NCBI RefSeq assembly: GCF_964355755.1
Contig: NC_092671.1
Coordinates: 6,707,001 to 6,771,000 of the forward strand
DNA length: 64,000 nucleotides
Reading direction: 5' to 3'
Source: Antedon mediterranea
Lineage: Eukaryota > Echinodermata > Crinoidea > Comatulida > Antedonidae
Below, piece by piece: positions 28,624-40,100 of the stretch. The notes under the pieces are model-generated. The model searched no databases and was not told the origin of the DNA. It saw nothing but the letters and a program-made list of their open reading frames with translations. Every line of letters starts with the position of its first letter. The first letter of the stretch is position 1. Both the position numbers and the translations under genes were made by a program.

Positions 28624-31600
28624 TTATATTTTGTAAGCTTTCATGAGATAGTCAAGAGGAACAAGTCCAACGGTGAGATTCTTTTCACCAATCCACCACC
28701 CATAACTATCATATTCACGACTTAATATATGCACCAGATCGCCTCTTTTAAGTGACAGTTCATCACTACCAGACCCTTCACAATCCCATTTGGTCATGTA
28801 GATATTTCTGTAATCTTCATCCCATGGTTCACTGGTTACGTCTCCATTGGTCTGCTCACTCGGAAGTGAAGATGTCGGTGATGGAACGTTTTTAGGTTGG
28901 ACACCTGAGCTGTCTGCTGACACAGGACTCCTAGAAGGAATGGCCGGGACACCAATTTGAGGTTTCTTCTGGGCTGGTGATGGTGGTTGCGGCGGTAGTT
29001 TGGGAAGAGGCTTGCTGGCATCCTTTTTCGGTATTGCTGGGGAGGATGGTTGGATATCTACATCATCATAAAGGCCACCAAAATCGTCTGCATTTTCTGT
29101 AACAACTGGCTTAGGAGGGAGTGGTTTTGCAGGGAGTGGTTTTGCGGCGATTGGGGCAGCAGTAGGTGGTCCGGAGTGGGCAGCTTCCTCTTGTTTTCTT
29201 CTTGCATCTGCATAATCAGATTCAACTAGCTCATATACATCATCAAAATCTTCAGATGCTTGGTTGTCAATTGCTGATAAAGTAATTAAATTAGTTATAC
29301 AGTATTATTTAAATTTCAATTGGACTAGGTGACTGTGCATTTGTATATGCTGCTCTAAAACTTTGAAACGCTCTACCTGTAAAGCTTTGTCTACACTATC
29401 AAACTTTATGTGACAAAAAAATGTGATGTGCCCATATATGGACATGATGATGTCATAACACTACTGTATGTGGGCACATCACACTTTTTTTGTTAAACTA
29501 GTTTGATAGTGTAGACAGAGCTTTAGGAATGCCAAGAGCACTGCTTTAAAACACTTTTTAACATTCAATGATCACTTGGGAACAAATGTATGTATTTGTA
29601 TATTTAATGCATGTGACCAACATCTTTATGCTCCATCTAACGGATGAGGTAATAAACATAAACCACTTATGAATTCAATGCGGCACAGACATGTCTTTCA
29701 CATAGTATTTTGATTCCGTACCATTTAGCCATACCACTCTGGTACTACTACCACTACCACAAGTATAGTTACAGTCTGGTTCTAATAGTATCCTAAATTA
29801 TTGAACTCAATACATATTTCTACAAATAAATGACTATAGTAACTAGGAGACCAAACTAATGTTTAAATTTTGTTAATATTACAGAAATATCACAAAACAA
29901 ATATAAAAATAGAAATATAATACCAACCTGTATCGTCATATGTTTCCTCTGCGACTAAAAATAAAAAATAAAAATTACAGAATTTGATTGGTTATTATCA
30001 TTATTTGAAAAAAATATATATATGTACATACTATATACTGTAATTCAGAGGTGCAGCATATAAAAACTCCAAACCACCCAGTGATATTGGAAATTAATTT
30101 ATAAACGATAAGGAAATACAGTATAATAATTATATAAAATCTATAAAAGAATGTTATATAAATAATTTGTTTGTATTTATGAATGCAGGAACTCAAAATG
30201 AGTGAGAATTTCTCACATGATAACAATGAAATAATTCAAAATTAATAAATATAATAAAATATTAATTCATACTTGCTGTATCCTCATAAAGGCCATCAAA
30301 ATCTTCTTGTTGACTAGGTGGGCTTGCTGTGGAGTAAACAGAAAGAGGAAATTAAAAACAATTTACACAGATGTGCGGTAATGGTAAGCGGAAAACCGCA
30401 TAGCTTGTCCCACATAGAATTTGTATCTATCCTGAGCAGAAACACCTGTCCGCTGCACGTTGTGTGGAAATGACCATTATGGAATAGAGTCTTTATTTTA
30501 TTACCATTACCGCTCGTCGTAAATTGGCGGCCTTAGATTAGAATAATCTGTGTTACTGTCTATTTTATTACATTGATGCTATGCTGCTAGTTTGAATGAC
30601 CATGTTTGACCAGAATTGATGACATTGCAATAAGCCAGCCTGTCCTCATCATCAAGGTTTTACAAGTACTTTTCCATCCTATGTGATGGTAGTAATTTAT
30701 AATGTATAATGCATGGTATGTATCTATGTATGTAGTTTTTTATATAGGTTTTGTTTGTATACAGCAACAGTGGCAGATCCAGGGCCTAAAAATAGCAAAT
30801 TTTAGGTGCCAAACTGAAATTAGTATCCTATCTTTTGCATTACTATTAATGGGCTACCTTGAATCTGCCTAAAAGCAATATGAATGGTTTTGGTAAGTTA
30901 GTAAAACGTACCTGTGTTTGTTGGAAATGGTGTTACACTTGCTTTGGCTACAGCCTCTATCCAAGAATTCATTACTGTGCTGTCTGAGGCAATAAACTAA
31001 ATGGAAAACAACAAAGATGGAGGAGAATTTACTTTCACTGTTATTAATTAAGTGGTAGCTTTAGCAGGTGGGCTTCTCCTCTGCAAGCCCAATCCCCCAT
31101 AATCATGTAGTTATTTATCAACTTTACACACACTTTCTTCAATTCTGAATGTTAAATGTGAATGAATGAATGTTCTTCATGGTTTAGTACTAGACATTGC
31201 AAATGAACAGAAATGTGGACATATTAATGTCCTCAAACAATTTAAGCCAAATAGAAGGGGGAAGTGGGGGTGGGGTTAGGGTGTGACTGGAGTCCATAGG
31301 CAAATCCCCAGTGGGGGTTCAATGGGAGAAGCCTATGGAAGCTCTGGCATACAGTATTTAGTGTTACATTATATTTAGTTTTTATATTTAACTGATTTAC
31401 CATTAAATGGAGTCAAGTATTATTGCTTATCAAAAATTACAAAAATGTACCTGATATGAACGCTTAGTTGGACACACAAGTTCGAAGTTACGTTCATTTT
31501 TCTTTGGATTATCCAGGTGCGGGCATGCCCTTGCTTCATAACCATTTAACACAATGTCACCTTGTTGCTCACTGTTAGTTTTTTTCTTATAGTAGTAAAA

Positions 31601-33754
31601 TGCGTTATCCTTAATCACACAGTAACGTGTTTGCCATGTTTTTCCAATCAGGTTTTTGCTTTTCTTTTCCAGGTTGCCAGAAAATGTTGGATTTATCAAC
31701 TTCTCCGCAGCAATCTGTCCAATCTTTGTTCCTGATCCTCCATATCCATAAGGATCATCAGCCTCTTCCAGCTTTCCTTCTTGGCTTTTTTTACTGACGT
31801 TGTCATCGGTTGCTGCTACTGGTTCAGTGATTTCGTAAAGTTCATCGCAATCGTCAGGAATTGGTTCTATTTTTTGTATATCAACATCGTCATACATTTC
31901 TAAAAGATTTAAAGAGAACGGGTAAAACATAGAATATGAACATTTAAATTACCCACACAGTCTTATAAAACCACCTTTCTCTTTTACGATAAGGTTTTCT
32001 TTAAAATGGAAGTTGCATAAACTAGGCCAGTAAATTAAGTTTAGATACCATTTTCTAGTAATTTTCTTTGACACCAGGCCTCCAAAGATTCCAATAATCA
32101 TAGGATTTCCAAATATTTTCCCCAATAAAAGCATCCAGATATTGTATAAAGTTATTATTTAGGCACTATTAGACCATTTCCTATTCACATTTTCCGCCTT
32201 TGTCATAACTGGAAAGCGCTTACTTACTAAATAGCTGCCAAAGTTCAAGACTTTTAATAGAATGCTCCATAGTTTGAAGTTTAAAAAATCTATATTGTGC
32301 CTCACTTTTGTGTGACTGTGAGGTTTGTTATGCAACTTGATGTCATACCTTGTACTTCCTCTCCTTCAAGTTTCTGGATTACATTCTGTACTGAATTGAC
32401 CAACTGAGATTTCTTTGAAACGTTATCTTTATTCAAAGAAGAATTTTTTATGGTTTGTGTCAAGAAATTTTCAACATCTGAAAAGAAAAGAGAATGTTGT
32501 GTTATCGAGAGCCAAATATAATGTGTTCCGAAAAGGTGGAGGGGATGAATTTTTTTTAAATGGGAGGATGGGGGGTGGGGGGAAAAGAGGGGAGGGGGTG
32601 AATAGAGGGGAGGAGTTGAATAAAGGGGAGGGGATGAATAAAAATGGAGGGGTATGAATAGAGGTAAGGAGTTGAATAAAGAGTAAGGGTTGAATAAAGG
32701 GGTATAGGGATGCATAAAGTGGAAGGGAATGAATAAAAAGGAAAGGGGCTGAATAAAGAGGAAGGGTTGAATAAAGGGGGAGGAGTTGAATAAAGGGGAA
32801 GGGGTTAATCAGAGGGGGAGGAGTTGAATAAAGGGGAAGGGGCTGGATAGAGGGGAGGAGTTGAATAAAGGGGAGGGGTTGAATAGAGGGAGGAGTTGAA
32901 TATAGGGGGAAGGTTGAATAGAGGGAGGAGTTGAATATAGGGGGAAGATCATGAATAGAAGGAGGAGTTGAATATAGGGGGAAGGTTGAATAGAGGGAGG
33001 AGTTGAATATAGGGGGAAGATCATGAATAGAGGGAGGAGTTGAATATAGGGGGAAGGTTGAATAGAGGGAGGAGTTGAATATAGGGGGAAGATCATGAAT
33101 AGAGGGAGGAGTTGAATATAGGGGGAAGGTTGAATAGAGGGAGGAGTTGAATATAGGGGGAAGGTTGAATAGAGGGAGGAGTTGAATATAGGGGGAAGGT
33201 TGAATAGAGGGGGAAGGTTGAATAGAGGGGGAGAGATATTCCATAGTTTATAAATACATTTTCATCTCAACAATGCAAACATAATACAAAGGATTGTTCA
33301 ATTCCAGAGTTTCATTTTAATTAGCGATAGAAGGATACAACCATCACCATTCATTTAATTATAAATGGAGTTGTGTCATTTATTGTTTTCTATCAGCACA
33401 CAGTTGGTTGACCATGCATCTGATGTATAGTTTTCTAATGGTATACTCGACATCAACAAAACTAATGGCGCACTGGTGGAATCAAATATGCCGATAGGAA
33501 ACAATTCCTTAAAAAATATGTAAAATTAATAAAAATATGTAATATATACACTACTACCTAGACTAATATAGTAGACTAGTCACTCTAGACTAGGCTATGT
33601 CAAAGAATAATATATTCTTGTTTGGATGAAAATTAAAAAATAATTATCATTAATTATCAATAATTGATATTTAATAATATTAATAATATCTAGGCTAGGC
33701 CTTTTAAGTACCTTTAAGAAGATTCTTGATTTCTTCTACCAAAGCAGTATCCAT
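28624..33754 (-). CDS. SKAP1/SKAP2-type adaptor with PH and SH3, 7 exons
   Basis: Src kinase-associated phosphoprotein: in vertebrates it couples immune-receptor and integrin signalling (ADAP/FYB, Src kinases, RIAM). Exons: 33754-33712, 32477-32349, 31899-31451, 30996-30912, 30326-30273, 29954-29928 (27-nt microexon), 29273-28624; 478 aa. The N-terminal helix MDTALVEEIKNLLK is the usual dimerisation region. The PH domain spans about 130-227 (TRYCVIKDNAFYYYKKK). Several phosphotyrosine-type motifs are seen: MYDDVD, LYEDT, TYDDT, VYELVE and LYDDVD. A proline-rich linker (AKPLPAKPLPPKP) precedes the SH3 domain (about 418-478) with YMTKWDC, DELSLKRGD, YGWWIGE and GLVPLDYL. It is longer than human SKAP2 (359 aa) because of the linker exons. 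It is one pre-duplication SKAP, so no 1/2 symbol is given. Its start lies 606 bp from SMUG1, head-to-head. Confidence 0.93.
29379..29525. mobile_element. MITE family A, copy 7, complete (~147 bp)
   Basis: Best-preserved copy: begins AAAGCTTTGTCTACACTATC, ends GTGTAGACAGAGCTTTA. The arms are reverse complements around a GGACATGATGATGTCAT core. It lies in the last SKAP intron. Confidence 0.88.
32530..33235. repeat. G-rich minisatellite in SKAP intron 1
   Basis: About 700 bp of 14-36-bp purine-rich units such as GAATAGAGGGAGGAGTTGAA and TATAGGGGGAAGGTT. It is irregular on the left (many GGGG runs) and regular on the right, with occasional AAGATCATGAATAGA variants. The strand is strongly G-rich, so quadruplexes could form. 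The 257-codon frame on the other strand is only this repeat. Confidence 0.9.
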
Positions 33755-34360
33755 TATTTTAGGTTTTATGTGCAATATTTGACGACTATCTAGCTAGGCC
33801 TTATATTAGGGAAGAGTCTCTATTTGCCTACATCCGACCTTAAATGAATGAGCCCGTGTTTTGATATTATTTACATTACATCCTTGTATTTTTTTTTCAT
33901 TACGTTTCCTGGTTCATGACCTTTGACATTAACTTTATAAACAATCAACAAGATCATCGCCGATATTATATAAAATAATTTGTTTTTATAAATTATTACT
34001 ACATTGCTCTAAGTCCTTTTAGGCCTATAATAAAAAATAAAAAAAGGTTAAACTAACTAGCCTAGCTAGGCTCAAATAGGCCTATACGTCTAGCTAGGAA
34101 GAAGTACATTCTAGCTAGCCTAGCCTAGGCCTATTAATGCCTAGCTAGACTACATACAGTATAGGAGGCTAGCTGAGTAGAGAATCACTATCACGCTAGT
34201 AAGTAGAAGTAGGCCTAGCCTAGGTAGTAATTGCTAAAACTAACCTGCCTAGTCTAGTTCATGCTCTGTAAATGTATAGGTTGCCTTTAATAAAGAAAAG
34301 TTATATTCATTTATTTTTTTGGATTAATTATATATTATTAATTTAGTTTTGTTGTAGGTT
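33755..34360. promoter_or_regulatory. Divergent SKAP / SMUG1 promoter region
   Basis: Separates two head-to-head start codons. The SMUG1 ATG follows an acceptor-like TTGTTGTAG by three bases, so a 5' UTR intron is likely. Dense CTAGGCCTA / CTAGCTAGG words fill 34021-34260. No TATA box is clear. Confidence 0.45.
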
Positions 34361-36095
34361 ATGGATGAAATGTCATCGAACGAAAGGAAAAGAAAGTATG
34401 AAATAAATGAAAGACAGTCAACAAAAAATGCTGAAGAGAATGAAAATGCAAGCCTCATAACACTTTCTACATACTTTCAATCTGGAGACTCAAACTCACA
34501 TAAAGTAAAAGCAACCGAGAAATGTATTTCAGAGGAATTTCTAGACATTATGAATACTTTGTGCGAAAAACTATCTTTGTTAGAGTTCATCGATCCAGTT
34601 CAGTATATTTATAACCCACTGGAGTATGCAAAAGAAACACACGAATGCTATGTGAAAAAATATTGCAATTCTGAAAAGAAGGTACTTTTTTTAGGCATGA
34701 ATCCAGGGCCATTTGGAATGGCACAAAATGGGGTAAGAATATCAACAAAACAATAGTCGATGTTTCATATTAGATTAATTCATATACAATAATTGATTAC
34801 CTGACTTGATGCTAGTGATAAATGTGAACAAAATGTGTGATATTTATTTATTTAAAGATGTATTGTCCCCTAAAAACATGAAATGACTTTGAATAGGTTA
34901 TTTTGTTGTTTAAAAAATTGAATCACTTCCGTAGAAAAAAAACCGGAAAAAAATAATGTTTTCACAAAATAACATGATAAATGGTTAAATTCAAACAAAA
35001 ATTAATTGGCTGGCAGCCAATTTGACCATTTTTTGCTTTAAATTCCAGTTTTTTAAAGTAAATAAACTTTTTTTCGATACAATTTTTGGTTGAAGTCAAT
35101 AACTAATTATGTGACATTAAAATGGCATATTCAAAAATGTCTTTAAAGATGTATTGTCCCTGAAAAAAAAATATTTTAAATGTTTGTTGTTGAATGTGCC
35201 ATTTTACTTTAATTATTTACCTGGAAAAACTGTAATTTAAAGCAAAAAATAGTCAAATTGGCTGCCAGTGAGTTTTTGGTTGAATTTGTTTTGTCATTTT
35301 ATATGAGAAACTTTTTTTTTTATTTTAGTTTTACAGGAGGGATTAACTTTATTAAAACTGCAAAATAACCTATTCAAAGTCTGATTTAATTAATCTTCAT
35401 TTTTCATGTTTTCTTTTACTAAATATTTTGGTCCTCTTGGTAAACTTTGAAGTTTTTTTTCACATAAGCTCCCGTGTCGCTCTTTCCTTTTTTGTGTGTA
35501 AAGCTTAACATTTGTATTAAGTGCTATGACAACAATAATTACTGTATTATTTTTTCAGGTACCATTTGGTGAAACTAATTTTGTGAAAGACTGGCTTGGA
35601 ATTGTAGGTAATGTTGGCAAGCCATCGGTGGAACATCCGAGTAGAAAAATCGTAGGTTTGAACTGCACCCGTAGCGAAGTAAGTGGTTCACGATTCTGGA
35701 ATCTATGGAAAAACATGTGTGGAACACCGGAAGTTTTTTTCAAACATTCGTTCGTGTACAATGTCTGTCCGCTTGTATTTATGAACTCCACAGGTAAAAA
35801 TTTAACGCCTCCTACAATACTCGTTAAATATCGTAAACCTCTTTTGCAAGTATGCGATGAGGCACTATGTGAAATAATCAAGCTTTTGGGTATTAAGGTA
35901 GTTGTTGGAGTTGGAAAATTTGCTGAAAAACAGACAAAAAATGCTCTACAAACTGCAGGAATTGAAGGTGTGGAGGTTGTTAGTATTCTGCATCCTAGTC
36001 CTGCTAATCCAGCCACACATAAAGGTTGGGAAGGTATCGTTACAAAACAACTTGAAGAACTAGATTTAATTAAATATTTGAAACCTCAACAATAA
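34361..36095 (+). CDS. SMUG1: Single-strand-selective uracil-DNA glycosylase SMUG1, 2 exons
   Basis: Nuclear base-excision-repair enzyme that removes uracil and 5-hydroxymethyluracil from DNA. Exons 34361-34732 and 35559-36095, phase 0, 302 aa (human 270; the extra length is a charged N-terminus). Motif 1 GMNPGPFGMAQNG is at 112-124 with the catalytic-site Asn114 (human Asn85) and is cut by the intron just after NG. PFGE and DWLGIVG follow. SGSRFW lies at about 167-172. Asn193 in YNVCPL corresponds to human Asn163. HPSPANP has catalytic His269 (human His239), then KGWE. All active-site residues are present, so the enzyme should work. The intron contains two foldback-repeat copies. Confidence 0.97.
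34853..35450. mobile_element. Two adjacent foldback repeats of family B
   Basis: The ends TTAAAGATGTATTGTCCCCT (34853) and TTTAAAGATGTATTGTCCCT (about 35142) mark two units in tandem. The shared inner word GGCTGCCAG(C/T) near AATTTGACCATTTTTTGC occurs in inverted orientation in the two. It fills the SMUG1 intron. Confidence 0.7.
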
Positions 36096-36127
36096 CAACA
36101 ATTTTGATTTTATACAGTGTGACCATA

Positions 36128-36133
36128 AATAAA
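36128..36133 (+). terminator. Polyadenylation signal of SMUG1
   Basis: AATAAA 33 bases past the stop codon; the region up to 37119 has no gene and separates SMUG1 from the convergent IQCB1. Confidence 0.6.
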
Positions 36134-37008
36134 ATGTTTTACCCTTTGTAAATTATTAAATTTTACCTGATTTTATAAAAATTGATGTACTGTACAGTCG
36201 TACTGTGAGTTAGATAATGTTTAGAAATCATATAGGCCTATATTTTTTTAATCATTTTACATGAATGGACAACCAGGGTATGTATGTATAAGAAATGTTC
36301 ATCTCATACTTTACTATTTAACATCATTTGTGAATCTATTATTCTGCAAACTGCTTTCAGCCATACAGTATGTATCTATAGGAGTTCTCGGGTTAACAAG
36401 TGGGGAGGGGGGAATTCACCCTTGAGAGATAGATCTATCACATAAAATAATGACAATTGTTTATTTATACAAAATTAAGTATTCTTTATTGCACAAAATA
36501 AATTTCAACCGATGGTATTAAATTATTTCTTCTAATTCATATTTAAAAAATAGAACTTATTAGATTATGAATGATTTGCAAATAATTATATCAACGAAAG
36601 AAGCCATCATCTTGCTATAGTAATAGGTAGCACGCCCGTGGCTAGGGTGTTAAAAATGTTCATTTTTCCACAAAAGGAACAAAAACCGTCATTAGCAAGG
36701 CTAGGCTATCACTAGCAATGCAATAATCATTGTGGCAACCAAAACATAGACAAGCAAACAAGTTAGACCGTTTCCAAATACCAACAAATTATTACACATG
36801 AGTGACTCCGCAACCAGTTTGGACAAAAACCTACATTTTGTCGGAATGTCGAGAAGGCTGAACATTGGAGACTTATATCATACAATTTATGTATCAAATA
36901 CAAATAAATAGTACTATGGATATATAGTATTATACAAATAATGAATGTTTATGACCGTTCAATAGTGCGTAATATTGCACGTACTCTTGTCTGATCAAAT
37001 GACAGAAA

Positions 37009-37014
37009 TTTATT
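37009..37014 (-). terminator. Polyadenylation signal of IQCB1
   Basis: AATAAA on the minus strand about 106 bases past the stop codon. Confidence 0.45.
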
Positions 37015-37119
37015 TAGGTAATACATTAATAAAATAATGAATAAATACCACTAGGAACCTACCAAAAATATATAATACCGGAAATTGGCTTCACAGCAAG
37101 ACCACTTCAAGGACGTTTG

Positions 37120-40100
37120 TTATAAAATTCTGAACTCCCCATATTCTTGTTGTATTTCTTCGTCCGTTTTCTCTTCCATGTGAAACTTTCTCCACCAAGG
37201 TTGTTGTAATGATTGTATAATAATATCATGGTCAGCTTTTGCTTTGGCCGCGACTGGTCTAGACTGACTTTGAAATTGATGTATGTTGCGTTCATTCGCA
37301 TCCTGTAATTTTGGAGCATCTAAAAAACACCAAAACAATGGTGGAAATAAAACGTTTAAAACTCTGTCTACACTATCTATCAAACTTTATGTGACAAAAA
37401 AGTGTGATGTGCCCAAATATGGTAGTGATCATCATGTCCATATATGGGCACATCACATTTTTCTCTTTACATGGGTTATCCTTTATTTTATTTTAAATTA
37501 TTTAGTGAATTTGCTGTATTTTCTTTGTAGTTTTAATGTCTTAATTATGCCAAGCAAAATGAATTTACATTTTAAGTGGACCAATAAAATCTCTTGAATC
37601 TTTTGAAATGTCTTTGTATTTATATCAACATGTTAATTAATTTTAAATGATGCTCCTATAATATATAAAAAAATGTGTTTGGTCTTGTTTAAATCCATTT
37701 CGTATTATGTCATTTATGTTTATAGATATTGTAACCTACTTATAATAAGATCTGCATCTGTTTCCAATGCTGCTAATAACGCACGTCTTCTTTGCTCTTT
37801 CTTGCGATCAACACCACGCAACATCAAATGTTTCGATAGAAGATCGTGTGAACGCGAGTGTAGCTCCTCCATCTTCTCACGGCTACGTTGTTTAGGCTGG
37901 AAAAAAAACCGAAATTAAAATGTGTAAATGCTGACAAGTTTCTGAAGCAAAACGTGGCATATTTTGTTTATGAAAGCGCTCATCTTAACAACTACACTGT
38001 GTTCTAATATGATGCATTAACACGTTCACTGCCACGACGTATTTATACGTCAAAAATTGCGTGTCGCTACTTGCCAAGACGTAATACTACGTCAAAATCG
38101 TAGCACTTTTGTATTGTATGTAGAATCGCTGGCAGTGGTGATTGGAACAGGAATTATCGCATGGCAGTTTATGAATGATGTACGTAAACGATAATCTAAA
38201 AATAAATGTCATATGTTTGTTTGTGTTTATTCCCTCATGCATTGAATATGGTTGATACGATGGCGCCCTCACACTCAATATAATCATCTCAAACATGTCA
38301 TAAATTGCGCTAATAGTAAATAAAAATAATAAAGGATGAAATGATTCAGTGTGGTTTACTGTTTTTATCTCTCGGTGATAGGTTTGACCGATTTTAGCGC
38401 GGAAAATCCCCGACGTATATTTACGTTCCTGGCAAAGTCAATAAAATTGTTGGACCATTGCCAGTGACGTATTTATACGTCTCAACGGTTTTTCCCGCCA
38501 TCGTATTTTGAATGACATCATGATAGTCTGTGACCAGATGTTACACTTTCAAACTGTAATTTAATATGTAAACGGGACTTGGCACTGGGACAGAAATTAC
38601 GGAAAATGCCTTGGCAGTCAATGTGTTAAAGATCTTTAGCAAAGACAATTTGAACAAAAAGCCCTCATGTCAATAAACCGTAATATAAAGTACCTCAGTT
38701 TAACTTATGTTAAATGTAAATGTTAAAAAATAAATGTGTTTTAATTTTCCCATTAAAATTGATCATACTTTTAAGCACTTTATTTTCTACAGTATTTATA
38801 TATTTTATTCATACAACTTTTGTAGTTAACAAACAACTGTTATGTCATGTGTTTATAATTTTCAATAAATAAATAAACAAAAATTGTATGAATAAAATAA
38901 CAAACTAAGAAAATGTTAAAAGTAAAAAAAAAAATTAGCTTACAGGGTGATTTTCTCTATATTTGTCAATAACAGCCTGTAACTCCACTCTTCTTTCATC
39001 TGATAGGCCAGGTGGCAAAGTGTATAGTGTAATATCCATTCGATCTTGTTCACGCTGTTTCAACCATCGCCTCACCTAACCCAGAAAACAAAACTAAATC
39101 AGTCAACACACACAACAGAATACCACAAAACAAAGCATAATCATAAAATATGTCATATACAAGAAAAGTGTCTAAAGCTATGTCTACCTAAACTAGTTTT
39201 TTGCTAAAAAAAAGTGATGTGCCCGAAAATGGTAGTGATATGTTTAAATATGGTAGTGATATTACATCATCATGTCCATATATGGGCATATCACATTTTT
39301 TGTCACATAAAGTTTGATAGACAACGCATTACAGATGACAAGACGTTTAGAAATAAAAACATCCAGTCCATTTATCTGAAATAGGGGGTGACCCCGGTGA
39401 ACTGGTTCCCAAAATAGCCCTGTATTTTATGTGCCTAAAGACAAAAAATAAACAATTTAAAGTAAAATAGCTCTGTTCAATGTACCCCTTTGTCTAGGAA
39501 ACCAATAAACATTGATCAATACATAACATCCAATAATAAATCTTAATTCTGGTAAATAGGCACCCTTTATTTGTTGCGTTAAGCAGGAAGGGGGATATCA
39601 CCACCCGAAAGGGGACAAATTGCCATCCAACTTTTCTAGACCAGAATTTTCCGTAGATTACGAATATGGAAGGTAATCGATCAGGAAAGGAAGCGTTTTC
39701 GAGATATAAGGGGTCAAAGTTCAAAATTGACCAATATAAAAACATGCTATATCTCTGGAAATTCTGGACGTAGTGAGATAATTTTGGTGTCAAATTGTTC
39801 ACAATGTATATATGTTTATATTAGCTCTAACAGAACTTTCTTTGAAAAATTGACCGGAAACCCCATTGTTAGCAATTTTGACCTTTGACCTTTTTTTGCT
39901 ATATCTAAGTAACGGCAGGTCGGAGAGAATTAAAAATAGGAGCAAATTGTTCCCAAGATATACATTTATATTCAGTATAACAGATGATATTGCTTGAAAA
40001 TGACCGGAAGTGTGGTTATTAACCTTTGACATAATTGAATTGAATAAGGTTATAAAAACATAAATTAATAAATATTTGTCGTAAGGAGCCAATTTTGGTG

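Noticed and set aside
32471-33244. 257-codon Pro/Ser/Tyr-rich frame on the minus strand
   Set aside because: It is the G-rich minisatellite read on the other strand; no start context, no splice logic, lies in a SKAP intron.
24413-33754. One large SKAP gene with two PH domains
   Set aside because: Each half has its own first exon with ATG, its own stop codon and self-consistent phases, with a 1.3-kb spacer between.
35555-36016. 153-codon minus-strand frame
   Set aside because: Shadow of SMUG1 exon 2, which has all catalytic motifs on the plus strand.
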